Below are positions 19,965-29,106 of a stretch of DNA of 64,000 bases, piece after piece (within the stretch, counting starts at the first letter, position 1; the number at the start of each line of letters is the position of its first letter). The notes under the pieces were generated by a model that saw nothing but the letters and a program-made list of their open reading frames with translations, had not been told where the DNA came from and searched no databases. The DNA comes from SIAJ01 sp963773845. Its GTDB lineage: Bacteria; Planctomycetota; Planctomycetia; Gemmatales; Gemmataceae. Both the position numbers and the translations under genes were made by a program. The stretch is from assembly GCA_963773845.1 (NCBI GenBank), contig CAVZCU010000011.1:372001-436000 (forward strand), given 5' to 3'.

Positions 19965-20224
19965 TTATGATTGTGTTGATCTCGCGCGACGGGACAGACG
20001 CCAAGCAAAGAAGGAAACAGGGATCATTATTGAGTAAATGGCTATGCCGTAGGTAATGAAGGCCCAGGGGCGACCAAGACGTTCAACTCCGGCCAAGTCT
20101 AAACCAATGGTAACAGCCCAGGCCACCAGGCGCCAACAACGAAGACGAAAATGGACAGCGGAGTCATTTTAGCTGGCTCCGGTACGGGTTTCTCTTCCGA
20201 ATAATCCTCGCGTTCTATCGCCAT
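19965..20224 (-). CDS. Small two-segment membrane protein, frameshifted
   Basis: This gene is hidden by a frameshift. ATG at 20224 starts MAIEREDYSEEKPVPEPAK, an acidic N-terminus, then a hydrophobic segment PLSIFVFVVGAW. In the frame one base away it continues without a gap as AVTIGLDLAGVERLGRPW, then AFITYGIAIYSIMIPVSFFA and a basic end WRLSRRARSTQS before TAA at 19965-19967. The extra base lies near 20110-20120 in a GGCGCCTGGTGGCC tract. The result is about 86 residues with two membrane segments and a basic C-terminus. No known family is recognised. The clean protein-like continuation is the evidence; composition fits its neighbours. Confidence 0.6.
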
Positions 20225-20441
20225 GCCAACAGTATGACCGAACGACCGGTTGTCCGCAAGCTGGCCGACAGCAGCAAGGAATCAGTGTTAGCTCGCGCCA
20301 TTTCTCCAGTTTGGCGCTGGATTCCTCGGTAAGTTTGCCGGTCCGGTTGTAACGTCCCTGCTTTCTGTTCGCACTTGATTTTTTTCCCACTTTCCCGATA
20401 AGCCTAAGTGCTTTTGCTTATCTACCTTCCCAGGAGCCGCT

Positions 20442-20798
20442 ATGCGCACTCCCGATCACCCCACGCTCATTCGCCGCATGCTCGATGCCCGGCTCCGCAA
20501 GGTGACCGCCGCCGGGCCCGTCCTTGCCGCGTCCCTGTGTTTCTATTCCCATCGCTGTGGCAGTCCCGAATGTCGCTGCCATCACGGTGGCCCGCTCCAT
20601 GACTCGCAGCATGTCACCTTCAAGGAAGATGGCAAGACCCGCACCGTCTACGTCCCCAAAGATTTAGTCCCGGAGGTCCGCGCATGGATCGCGCAGCACC
20701 GTCGCCTCAAGACCCTGCTGAAGGAAATCCAGCAGCTCAGTCTGGCCTTGATCCGCACGCACACCCGACACCAACGTCTCCGGGCCGGCCGGACTTGA
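20442..20798 (+). CDS. Small Cys-rich protein encoded with the transposon
   Basis: 118 residues starting at ATG 20442. Near residue 40 it has a Cys cluster RCGSPECRCHHGG that recalls DUF6788-type proteins, then a basic helix-rich part ending LALIRTHTRHQRLRAGRT. Such short proteins are often found just before DDE transposases in planctomycetes. It could bind DNA or assist transposition; this is inference. Its stop TGA (20796-20798) overlaps the likely TTG start of the transposase (20795), so translation is probably coupled. Confidence 0.6.
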   Translation: MRTPDHPTLIRRMLDARLRKVTAAGPVLAASLCFYSHRCGSPECRCHHGGPLHDSQHVTFKEDGKTRTVYVPKDLVPEVRAWIAQHRRLKTLLKEIQQLSLALIRTHTRHQRLRAGRT

Positions 20799-22155
20799 TC
20801 GTCGCCAACGCGTTCGTCCAAACCGTTCGCCACTTCTTTCCCGAGTTGAACGACTGGCTGCAGGCCTTGCCTGACACCCGCGATCGCGATGCCATCACCT
20901 ACGAAACCCGCTTCCTCGCCTGGATCGGCCTGCTTCTCTTTGTGTTGCAACTCGGCAGCCGCCGGCAACTCGACTTCGCCTTGGACAACTTTTCCGATGC
21001 CGCTCTAGCCAACCTCAATCGACTGGCGGACACCCAGCAGGAATCATTGCCGGTCCATGATACCCTCGATCACTTTCTCGACCACGTTGCTTGGCATGCG
21101 TTTCCACAGGTCCGCTGGCAGATGGTGCAACGCCTCTTGCGCATGCGGGCTCTCGAAGACGCGCGGTTGCTCGGCCATTATGTCGTGCCGATCGATGGCA
21201 CTGGCTTGTTTACGTTCCGCGAGCGGCATTGCGACCATTGCCTCGAACGCAAGCACAAAAGCGGCACGCTCTATTACCACCAAGTCCTGGAGGCCAAGCT
21301 CTTGGGACCGGCGGGCATCACGATCTCCATCGGCACCGAGTTCATCGAGAACGCGGACGCCAGTTCGGCCCGCGATCCGGATCAGTTCAAGCAAGATTGC
21401 GAACTGAATGCGTTCGAGCGCCTGCGCCCAAGTTCAAAAGCGACTATCCGCAGTTGCGCGTCGTCGTCGCCGGTGATGCTCTGTTCGTCTGCGGCCGCGT
21501 CTTGCAGATCACCCAGGACAATGACTGGTCGTATGTGCTGACTCTTAAGGAAGGGCGTCTGCCAAGCGTGTGGGCCGAATTCCAAAAGCTCAAGGAACTG
21601 TGCCCGGAAAACGTGCGCGAGATGCTGCTGCCCAACGGGACGCGACAGGTGTACCGCTGGGTGCATGACCTGTCCTATGAGGACGATCAGAAGCGACGAT
21701 GGACGTTCCATGCTCTGGAATGCACGGAGAAATTGCCAAGCGGCGAAGTGCGGTACTTCGCCTGGATCACCGATCTTTCGGTGAGCAAAGCCAATGTGGC
21801 CCTGATCGCCCAGGAAGGAGGACGATCCCGATGGAAGATTGAGAACGAGGGATTCAATCGTCAGAAGAATCACGGCCCGAATCTGGAACACGTCTACAGC
21901 ACCGACCCGGAGAAATGGAAGGCGTACTACTACTTGTTGCAGATCGCCTTTATCCTGACCCAGTTGCTGGAACGAGGCACCCTCTTGCGGCAGTTGGCGG
22001 CTTCGTTTCACCGCAGTCCCCAGCAGCTCTTTGGCAGTTTGGCCAACATCGTCGGAAGGTTGCGGGAAGTCCTGCGCCGGCTGCAATGGCCGGACGACTG
22101 TTTTGATGCAGCCAGTGCTCGACGCCGCCGGATCGGTTTTACGGACACGTCGTAA
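20795..22155 (+). pseudogene. DDE (IS4-superfamily-like) transposase, frameshifted
   Basis: The first part (frame of 20795) shows the first catalytic Asp in YVVPIDGTGLFTF. The second part (to 22155) shows an Asp in RVVVAGDALFVCG and the Glu in RWKIENEGFNRQKNHG, the arrangement of IS4-type enzymes. The frame is lost near 21425: CGCCTGCGCCCAAG reads in frame again if one G is added (CTGGCGCCCAAG), giving AFERLAPKFKSDYPQLRV. Restored length is about 453 residues. Family name is tentative; the D-D-E spacing and IENEGFN motif are the evidence. Confidence 0.8.
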
Positions 22156-22159
22156 ATAT

Positions 22160-22300
22160 CCCCGCCTGACCAAATCTCCGGGAATAACGGTCCGTGCTTC
22201 GGATGGGAATTCAGGTCGAAAGCAAAGAACTCGCTCCCGGTGCGCGCCGACGTCACATCAATGCCCCACAAACGAAAATCAACCTTCCCGCAAAAACTGA
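22160..22300 (-). pseudogene. C-terminal or internal protein fragment next to the transposon
   Basis: On the minus strand a well-formed stretch reads GKVDFRLWGIDVTSARTGSE, then FFAFDLNSHPKHGPLFPEIW and SGGDIYD. The last residues abut the transposon end near 22156, and nothing family-like continues into it. I read this as a gene remnant truncated by the insertion. The protein family is not recognised; the style recalls small SUKH-like or immunity proteins. Confidence 0.35.
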
Positions 22301-22365
22301 TTCCTCAGGGCTGGCTGGCCGATTTGAGACTGGATAATTGCGACGTTATTGGCCATGATGACAGG

Positions 22366-22434
22366 ATGCCAAAGCGGTCACGCAAACCACGCCTACCCGA
22401 TCCCAGCGAACTAGCCTTCGCGATTGTTCAATAA
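22366..22434 (+). pseudogene. Truncated N-terminus of a small conserved basic protein
   Basis: ATG 22366 starts MPKRSRKPRLPDPSELAFAI, the style of a short basic protein that is common in planctomycetes (KRSRKP, then LAFxIVQQAT in my recollection). The frame stops after 22 residues. The stop falls directly at a repeat that contains GACGCAGCTCATT (about 22443-22475), the same core as the hairpin at 24013, so the repeat probably truncated the gene. Confidence 0.35.
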
Positions 22435-22557
22435 GAAAATCGAAAAGAAAAGCGGACGCAGCTCATTTCCGGAAACGAGATGCCTCCCCTTTTCTTAGTC
22501 CTGGCAAAGAAAGCTGAGCGTCTTCGAGTGAGGGTACTCTCGGGAGTGGAAATCACG

Positions 22558-23241
22558 ATGTCGCGAGCGGCCACCGCAGCTTTCCTCACCGCCGTCACCG
22601 CCGCGCTGGTCGGCCAAGCATTCGGACCGACCCCGGCGCGCGAAACCGCACTGGGAAGCCAGAAGGCCGAGCCGGGGGCGCCGACGGTGAGGGAAGTCGA
22701 CCTGACCTCCATTTATTCAACGAGCGGTCAGCGAAAGCTGGTGGACGTCTACAACACACTCGACGAACGCGCCCCCGAATGGAACGAGCCGTCTAACATC
22801 GGAGAGGCCTTGCGCCGGGCGAAGTCGCAGCCCATGCTGGCCGTCGTACGCGGGGAAACCATCAAGGAGGCGGTGCACGCCACCGCCCGGCACGTCCGCC
22901 TGAAGAAGCCGCCCGAGCAGCCGGTCGGCCCGGACGACAAAAGCGCCAGCAAGAAGTATTGGCTGTTCGTCTACCTGGGCAGCGGACACTCGGGGCCGCT
23001 CATGTGGCGCGTCTACCCGCCGACCGTGTACGGCGCCAAGGTGCAGTTCTCGTATGCCAGCTTCACGGGCTGGTTCCTCTCCGACCCGGACGAGACGTCT
23101 GAGGCGACCGCCGATGACCACGCCTACGAGTACTGGGTGCCCCTAGGCACATTCGAGGACCCCAGTCAACTGAAGGCCGAACTTGTCGAACTCACGAAGA
23201 GAGTGAAGGCCGCATACCCGGCGGCGAAGTCCAAGAAGTAA
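22558..23241 (+). CDS. Exported hypothetical protein
   Basis: 227 residues when started at ATG 22558, which gives a signal peptide (MSRAATAAFLTAVTAALVGQ); an ATG at 22480 in frame would put a poor leader in front. The mature part is soluble, with DLTSIYSTSGQRKLVDVYNT, a middle KKYWLFVYLGSGHSG and a C-terminal helix KAELVELTKRVKAAYPAAK. No family recognised. It is followed 10 bases later by a lipoprotein gene in the same direction, so the two are probably one unit. Confidence 0.65.
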   Translation: MSRAATAAFLTAVTAALVGQAFGPTPARETALGSQKAEPGAPTVREVDLTSIYSTSGQRKLVDVYNTLDERAPEWNEPSNIGEALRRAKSQPMLAVVRGETIKEAVHATARHVRLKKPPEQPVGPDDKSASKKYWLFVYLGSGHSGPLMWRVYPPTVYGAKVQFSYASFTGWFLSDPDETSEATADDHAYEYWVPLGTFEDPSQLKAELVELTKRVKAAYPAAKSKK

Positions 23242-23251
23242 GTGAAGCGCT

Positions 23252-23773
23252 ATGCGAACGCATGGATTGATCGTTGTTGCATTTATTATCATGGCTTGCA
23301 TGGTTGGAGGGTGTGGCGGCCCTTCGCCCGATGCTGTCTGCGGACCTGCGGCAAACAACCAGCGCCGGTCGCACCGTCTACCTGTGATCCCTACAAATTG
23401 GATTGGAAGTGGAACAGACGATTGTGCGAACTGGACGAACCCTGCCTTAGCCGATCCGAAGACTGAACATCTTCCGATGCATGCGAGCAAATACACCGTC
23501 GCTGACAAACTGGGACGACTGACGCAAGAATTTGATTACTATTATAGTGGGCGACAATACCCCTCGTTGTCTGAGCCAAATAGCATGGAGCGCGAGCGGC
23601 TAACCATCGAGTATGATTTTGAGGCTGAACGAGCCGGTAATAACCCGTGGCGTTGCGATGTTAGTTGTGGGCCGCATTACCGAAGCGGATCAAACATGGA
23701 CAATGGGCAAGTATCGCTTGAGGAAGCGGAGGCGATTCTCAAAGAATGGGGACTCAGCCGACTGAATTATTAG
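23252..23773 (+). CDS. Predicted lipoprotein, unknown function
   Basis: 173 residues with a lipoprotein signal: hydrophobic IVVAFIIMACMV followed by GGC, so Cys near residue 21 would be lipidated. The mature part is polar and contains Cys residues (DDCANW, WRCDVSCGPHYR) that could form disulphides. The C-terminus has an EF-hand-like stretch (MDNGQVSLEEAEAILKEWG), and could in principle bind calcium; the loop is incomplete, so this is weak. Not a recognised family. Confidence 0.6.
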   Translation: MRTHGLIVVAFIIMACMVGGCGGPSPDAVCGPAANNQRRSHRLPVIPTNWIGSGTDDCANWTNPALADPKTEHLPMHASKYTVADKLGRLTQEFDYYYSGRQYPSLSEPNSMERERLTIEYDFEAERAGNNPWRCDVSCGPHYRSGSNMDNGQVSLEEAEAILKEWGLSRLNY

Positions 23774-23847
23774 ACAAGAAAGGCCGGCAATACTTGGAAG
23801 CCAGGACGAGACGCAGCTCGTTACAAGAGATTGTCTTTAGACCTCAT

Positions 23848-24009
23848 GCTGGCGGGGGGCCGTGCCGCACTACGCAGACAATCGAGAACTACGTCGACGG
23901 GACGGTGAGCGACACCGACGACAAAACCGTCGAGGTCGAATGCGGCCCTGCCGGGCAGACCAAGGTACGGCTCTTACTCACGGGCGGCGACGAGCAGACG
24001 ACGGAAAAA
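23848..24009 (+). pseudogene. RHS/YD-repeat gene fragment (first)
   Basis: A short open stretch reads TIENYVDGTVSDTDDKTVEV, then GPAGQTKVRLLLTGGDEQTT. This is the wording of the repeat region of planctomycete RHS proteins. No start and no continuation are present: the frame runs straight into the hairpin at 24013. A second fragment of the same kind lies at 25151-25540. Together they look like parts of one broken RHS gene. Confidence 0.5.
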
Positions 24010-24012
24010 AAT

Positions 24013-24057
24013 GGGACGCAGCTCATTAAGACATTTTGTCTTAATGAGCTGCGTCCC
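24013..24057. repeat. Perfect 21-bp-stem hairpin, terminator-like, in a GACGCAGCTC repeat
   Basis: Arms 24013-24033 and 24037-24057 are perfect complements (GGGACGCAGCTCATTAAGAC plus A), with a three-base loop TTT. Six A precede it and TTTTCTTTTT follows it, so it would work as a terminator in both directions. The core GACGCAGCTC recurs at about 22451-22460 and 23809-23818, so this is a dispersed element rather than a lone terminator, perhaps a REP-like sequence. Confidence 0.75.
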
Positions 24058-24485
24058 GTTTTCTTTTTCACGAGCAGCAGTTATACAGGCGGGGCTGCAA
24101 ATGAAGGAAATGGATGGTCTACACCGGGGCAGGAACGGGCAGGAGACGCTCGACTTCATTAAGAAGATGCGCCTGCCACGTAAGGATAAATGAAATGAGC
24201 GCCCAGCGAATCAACGAGTCTACCTTCCGGTGGTAGAGTCAATCATAGGTGGTCAGCGGTGGTACCGCACCTTCGGCCTTGCGTTTATCGCAATGATTGC
24301 TGGCCACCCGAACGACGCGGGGAATAGGGTGCGAAGGTCACCAGCAAGAGCAAGACCACGGATGGCCGGGGATTCGCCCTGATCAGGCCACTTCGAATGG
24401 AGGCGCGGGCAATTGCTAGTCGCAGTCGCGGAAGGCACCGCCCAACGAAAAGCAGTTTTTCGTTTACCGCAATTGGAGATGAAAA
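24058..24485. other. Degenerate stretch without a convincing gene
   Basis: Only scraps are visible: a possible C-terminal end MKEMDGLHRGRNGQETLDFI to TGA at 24193, and a frame VESIIGGQRWYRTFGLAFIA near 24234 without a start. Inverted repeat GTGGTCAGC/GCTGGCCAC lies near 24251-24308. The region sits between two RHS fragments and probably collects insertions. Confidence 0.3.
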
Positions 24486-25028
24486 ATGGAATCTACGCCA
24501 TTACGATGGCTACCCTGCCAGCTTGTACGACGGGCGTTCTCGCTAATGGTCGCTTCGATGCTAGCCTTCGGCTGTCGCACGTCGCTGAATGCCGAACCAA
24601 AGTCCAATGACAAGAAACAACTGCGAGGAAAGTGGGTTGTCACCACTGTATCCTGGTGCGGCAAGCCGCTCGACTTGACGAAACTAGCGAAGGATCGTCA
24701 GCGGATCACTCTAACCGTTAAGGACGATCACTACAAACTATCTGGCACGCACGGAGGACCTGAGGAAGGAACAATCGGGGTCGACGCAACGGTATCGCCG
24801 AAACAAGTCGATCTAACCGCGACTACTGGCGACATTCGAGAGCCCCGAAAGGGGATCTACTCCGTTCAGGATGGCCGACTCAAGATCGCCTTTAGTCTGT
24901 GGTTCGCTCCGGGAGAGAGGGATGACGAGGCCAAGGAACTCAAGAAAATGTACGCAACTCGCCCTAAGCAACTTGAGTCGAAGGCAGAAGATCTTGTCGT
25001 AATTCTCATCTTTGAACGGCAAAAGTAG
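24486..25028 (+). CDS. TIGR03067-like lipoprotein
   Basis: 180 residues. The N-terminus has a basic stretch, a hydrophobic segment (AFSLMVASMLAFGC) and a possible lipobox Cys near residue 30. The mature part has the TIGR03067 layout: QLRGKWVVTTVSWCGKPLDL, RITLTVKDDHYKLSG, KQVDLTATTGD, GIYSVQDGRLKIAFSLW and ending DLVVILIFERQK. It is a divergent relative of the protein at 10549-10998. Function unknown. It lies between the two RHS fragments, so it may have arrived with the rearrangement. Confidence 0.7.
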   Translation: MESTPLRWLPCQLVRRAFSLMVASMLAFGCRTSLNAEPKSNDKKQLRGKWVVTTVSWCGKPLDLTKLAKDRQRITLTVKDDHYKLSGTHGGPEEGTIGVDATVSPKQVDLTATTGDIREPRKGIYSVQDGRLKIAFSLWFAPGERDDEAKELKKMYATRPKQLESKAEDLVVILIFERQK

Positions 25029-25150
25029 AAACCGGGGAGTCCTTAAGCGAAAAATCAAACGCCGACCGAAAAAGCTGGCCATATTTGAATTGAGGCGGCC
25101 GAAAAGAAAAAGGGAAAAAAGGGCGCTTCGTTAGGACATAATGTCTATCG

Positions 25151-25540
25151 CCGCTCGCTCGACCCAAAGGTTCGATAAGCGCTGCCGTCGGGTCTCACGG
25201 TTCTGCGGGCGGCGCGATCCTTCGGATCGAGACGGCTTACGACGGCCAGGGGAATTCCTACCTGATCACCAGCTATAATGCGGCGAGCGGGGGCAGCGTC
25301 GTGAATCAGGTCAAACGCGAGTACAACGGCCTCGGGCAGTTGATCAAGGACTGGCAGGCGCACGACAACGCGGTCGGCAGCCTGAAGGTGCAGTATGACT
25401 ACTCCTTAGCCCCGTCGGGCTCCAACAATGATTCGCGGCTGACGGAAGTCACCTACCCGAAAGGCCGGGTGGTGGGCTACGACTATGGGATCACGGGTGG
25501 GCTGAACGACCGCATCTCGCGGCTGGGAAAGAAGGTCGGG
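25151..25540 (+). pseudogene. RHS/YD-repeat gene fragment (second)
   Basis: An open frame without a proper start reads GGAILRIETAYDGQGNSYLI, then TSYNAASGGSVVNQVKREYN, GLGQLIKDWQAHDN and SRLTEVTYPKGRVVGYDYGI, then GLNDRISRLGK. These are the YD-repeat phrases of RHS proteins. Similarity ends near 25535, and the following bases (AGTTGCACTCCCCCTTTTC) look like the border of an insertion. The intact gene would be several kb; only this part is here. Confidence 0.75.
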
Positions 25541-25599
25541 AGTTGCACTCCCCCTTTTCTTGCTCCCGCCACTCGCGGGTATAGCGTTACTCCGCCGAC

Positions 25600-26361
25600 T
25601 TACGTCGACGGCTCGCCCGTTTTGATGTTGGTCAACTCTGGCAAAAAGTCGCGGACGTCGTCGAGCAATTCCAGCGCCGCCAGTTCTTCTTCCACTCGGG
25701 CCGGCGAGGGATCGTCCAGTCCTAGTTGAATCTCTTGAACCAGCAACTCGGCGAACTTCAGCCTTGAGCGATGCAGCGTCTGGCGCAAACTGTCGGCCCG
25801 AACGGAAAGGCCGGTCTTCTGATAGAACTTGACGGCAAGCTGCTCGCCCGTGTCGTCCGGGAAATCGGCCCGCAGCCGCAGCAACGTATGGGCCGGCTTT
25901 TTCGGGTTGGCTTTCTCGTAGTCCTTGAGCGCTCCCCAGGCGTGATCGAGCACCGACTTTTGCCAGGCGGCGAGCCAGGGGTCGCCGGGTTGCTCGCTAT
26001 CGGCAACGAGTCCGAGATCGGCATCGACCGGCCGGCGGCGGGATTGCTTCTCCCAGAAGTTGCGGACCATGTTGCGAACGGCGGTCTTGAGCAGGTCGCG
26101 GAATCGACCCCGCGTTGGATCGGCACCGGCAAAATCCCCCTTGAGCAGACGAACGACCACTTCCTGGGCAAGCTCATCGGCGTCTTCCTGATTCTTGAGC
26201 ATGCCGCCGACATAGCTGCGAACGGCTTTCGCGTAACGGAGGACAAGCGTGGATCGGGCGGCCTGCGCATCGCGGTCGGTCGCGTGCGCCTGGCGTATGA
26301 GGCTCCAGCGGGTGGTGATCGCGTCCAGCCGGCCCGTGGGGCCAGGAATGTTCGGCGTCAT
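25600..26361 (-). CDS. ECF-type RNA polymerase sigma factor
   Basis: 253 residues. Region 2 is at about 40-110: AVRSYVGGMLKNQEDADELA, then QEVVVRLLKGDF and FRDLLKTAVRNMVRNFW. Region 4-like sequence lies near 185-215 (KTGLSVRADSLRQTLHRSRL, then KFAELLVQEI). It recruits RNA polymerase to a target set that cannot be read here. Its ATG at 26361 overlaps the stop of the upstream kinase gene by four bases (ATGA), so the two are translationally coupled. This is the planctomycete type of ECF paired with a Ser/Thr kinase. No anti-sigma gene is adjacent. Confidence 0.85.
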   Translation of the reverse strand: MTPNIPGPTGRLDAITTRWSLIRQAHATDRDAQAARSTLVLRYAKAVRSYVGGMLKNQEDADELAQEVVVRLLKGDFAGADPTRGRFRDLLKTAVRNMVRNFWEKQSRRRPVDADLGLVADSEQPGDPWLAAWQKSVLDHAWGALKDYEKANPKKPAHTLLRLRADFPDDTGEQLAVKFYQKTGLSVRADSLRQTLHRSRLKFAELLVQEIQLGLDDPSPARVEEELAALELLDDVRDFLPELTNIKTGEPST

Positions 26362-28971
26362 CGCGTTGTCTTTCCAGGCGGCAGGGCTTTGATTTGGTCC
26401 GCCATCTTTTTCGAACGCGATCGTTCGCGTTCGGTGATTGCTTTGAGACGGCTCTGCGAGGGAAGCAGCGGAGTCTTTTTTGCCAGTTCGTCGTAGTTCT
26501 TGAGCGCCTCGTCATAATGTTGGACGGCCATCGTCAGGTCGGCGAGCCGTTTTGCCGGCTCCGCCTTTCGGTTGCCTTCCTGGAACGAGAGGCCGAGCAT
26601 TAGATGCACTTCCGCGATTGCCGCCGGGTCACCCTCGGTGTTCGCGAGGTCCAGGGCTTCCAGGTAACATCGCCGCTGCGCTTCGACATTGCCTATTTCA
26701 CCATAACACGTGCCGAGGCTCGTGAGGCTGATTCGCAGGCCAATCTGTTTTCGGCGGTCGTCGGCGCCGCGGCGCAAGTCGCGGTTGAATTCAACCGCTT
26801 CCTCCAAGAGCGGGACGGCCTGCTTTGGTTTTCCGGACATATTCAGGCCACGGCCGAGTTTTTCCAAGGCAATCGTAAGATCGCGAACGATGGATTTGCC
26901 GTTGGGGTCGGCAGCCTTGAGCCGGCGAAAAAGCTTCAGGCCGGCTTCATAGGCCTTGTTTGCTTCGGTGAAATTCTTTTCGTCGAGAAGAAGGTCGCCG
27001 TAGCTCAGGATGTTGGCGGCCAGTTCGTGAACGAAGCGGATGTCGTCGCGGTCGGCATCAGCAAGTGCGGTCGAAAGCTTGAGGGCCTCTTCGAAGTATC
27101 TCTTGGCGGCACTCAGATTGTCGGCGGACATCTCGAGTTCGGCGAGTCGCGCCAGCAGTTGCGCCTTATTCCATGTCATTTGCCAGTCGGCCGGGCCTTT
27201 GTCGCTCGCGCGAACTTCTGTCAATAACGCCCGCAAATCGGCGATGCCTTCGGTGCGCGTGCCATCCGCGATCTTCAACTCGGCGAGGCCCATGCGAATG
27301 TTGAATCGAAGTTGAAGGACCGCCCGGGCGTCCGCTCCGGTGGCGGAAATCGTGTCGAGAAGTCCGTTCGCTTCTTGCCCGAGACTCTTCGCGGCCACCC
27401 GATGCCCGGCGACGGTCGCCAAATCCGCCAGCATTTCCAGACAACGGGCACAGTCAATTTTGGCCCGGACGTCATCGGCATGATCGGCGAGATAACTCCG
27501 ACGAAGCGCGAGCGATTTTTGCAGCGTCGTTTCGGCCGCGGCGGTGTCCCCCAGGTTGACGTTGCCGGGATAGCCTTGCACCTCGGCAAGCCGCTCGTAG
27601 GCGAGCGCCAATTCGGGAACCGTGATATCGCCAGGAATTCGATCGTGGCCCTGAATCTCGGCGGCGAGATGATCGAGATACGGCAACAACTCGGTCACGA
27701 GTCCGCGTAGCGCGGTCGTGCTGCCTTTGAGCGTCTGGATCAGCGCGGTGTGATCGTGCAGCAAATAGCGAACGAGTTGATGTCCATGGGCGAACATTTG
27801 CTCGGACCGATTCAGTTCACCCGCGAGGCGATTGTTCGAAGTCTCCAGGTCTTTGTTTGCCGAGGCCAGGCGGCCGTTATAAACCGCCCCCACGGCAACA
27901 ATCGTGGTGAGCGCCAGGACGGAAACAGCGATGAGAGCGGCGGCGGCCGGCCGGCGCTTGGTCCACTTGATCGCTTTTTCCCAGGATCGAATGGGCCGAG
28001 CATGAATCGGCCGGCCTTCGAGGAATCGGTGCAGGTCATCGGCCAGTTCGCCGGCCGTCGCATAGCGCTTCTTCGGTGTCTTTTCCAGACACTTCAAGCA
28101 GATCGTGTCGAGGTCGCGCGGCAGTCTTGGCTGCAAATAACGGGGCGGGATCGGGTCCATCGACAGGACCATCATGATCGTCTGCACCGGGTCCGGCGAG
28201 GTGAATGGCGGCCGACCGGTGAGCAAGTCGTACAAGATCGCACCGAGAGCGTAGATGTCAACGCCCGGTCCGATTTGTGAGACGACCCCCGACGCTTGTT
28301 CCGGCGCCATATAGGCCGGCGTGCCGAGCACGTCGCCGGTTTTCGTCAAGCCAGCGCCTTCGTGCAGGCGCTTGGCAAGACCGAAGTCGGCGACTTTGGC
28401 AATTCCCAGTCCCCAGTCCGCGGCCGTCAATTCGGTGTTCCCCGTCTCGGTCGCGACTACCGTTTGCGACTCCGGACTTGGGACCGGGGATTGCGGACGA
28501 TTCAGCAGGATATTGCCCGGCTTCAGGTCTCGGTGCAGCACGCCGCGTTCGTGGCAGTGCTGGACTGCGCGAGCGATGGTTTCCAGCAAGCCGGCGGCAT
28601 CGCGTGGCGCGAGGGGCTTGCCGGCCTGGGCCTGGCCGAGCGTTCCACCCGCCACATATTCCATGACCAGATACGGCCGGCCTTCGGCTTCGCCAGCCGA
28701 GTAGACTTGCAGGACATTCGGGTGGCGGATGGTGGCGACCGCTGCCACCTCTTCGCGAAAGCGGGCGGCGAGTTCGGGCTCGGCGCCCGCGAAGAGCGTC
28801 TTGATCGCCACCTCGCGGCCCATTTGCAAATCGCGCGAGATAGACGCAGCCCATGCCGCCCCGGCCGAGCAGACGCTCGACAGCGTAGCCCGGAATGCGC
28901 GGCAGCGGCTCTTCGGTCGGCGCGTCGGACGCTTCTTTCGCAAAGACCGTCGTCAACATGGCTGCGGTCAA
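26358..28971 (-). CDS. Membrane Ser/Thr protein kinase with TPR-like C-terminal half, frameshifted near the start
   Basis: The true N-terminus starts at ATG 28971: PRIPGYAVERLLGRGGMGCV with the glycine loop. The frame is then lost near 28833-28840 in a CGCGCG tract. The main frame resumes with DLQMGREVAIKTLFAG (Lys of VAIK), HRDLKPGNILL (catalytic Asp), VADFGLAKRLH (DFG) and GTPAYMAPEQASG. After the kinase domain comes a Trp/Lys-rich region and one transmembrane segment (AAAALIAVSVLALTTIVAVG). About 480 periplasmic residues with TPR-like helices follow. Total about 870 residues. It probably senses something outside the cytoplasm and signals to the coupled sigma factor downstream; that link is inference from the overlap. 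Confidence 0.92.
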
Positions 28972-29106
28972 TCGGGAATGGGTGAGTGCAATTGATCTAC
29001 AGACGCCGTTCTTGCGCGGCGTAACGCCGCACTATGGTCGCTTGGAGAATTCACTACGGGCCAACGGCCGCATTATATCGCCATTCGCCCAGATGCCGAA
29101 AGTGCT

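Larger units (their letters stand above)
20442..22155 (+). mobile_element. DDE transposon with small upstream gene
   Basis: Two genes in one direction make up this element. No convincing terminal repeats or target duplication were found, so the ends given are those of the genes. Just beyond the right end, at 22160-22300, a minus-strand protein fragment stops abruptly, which suggests that the element inserted into a gene there. Confidence 0.65.

Noticed and set aside
20169..20390. 73-codon minus-strand frame with Lys-rich start
   Set aside because: It runs out of frame into the start of the restored small membrane gene and has no support of its own.
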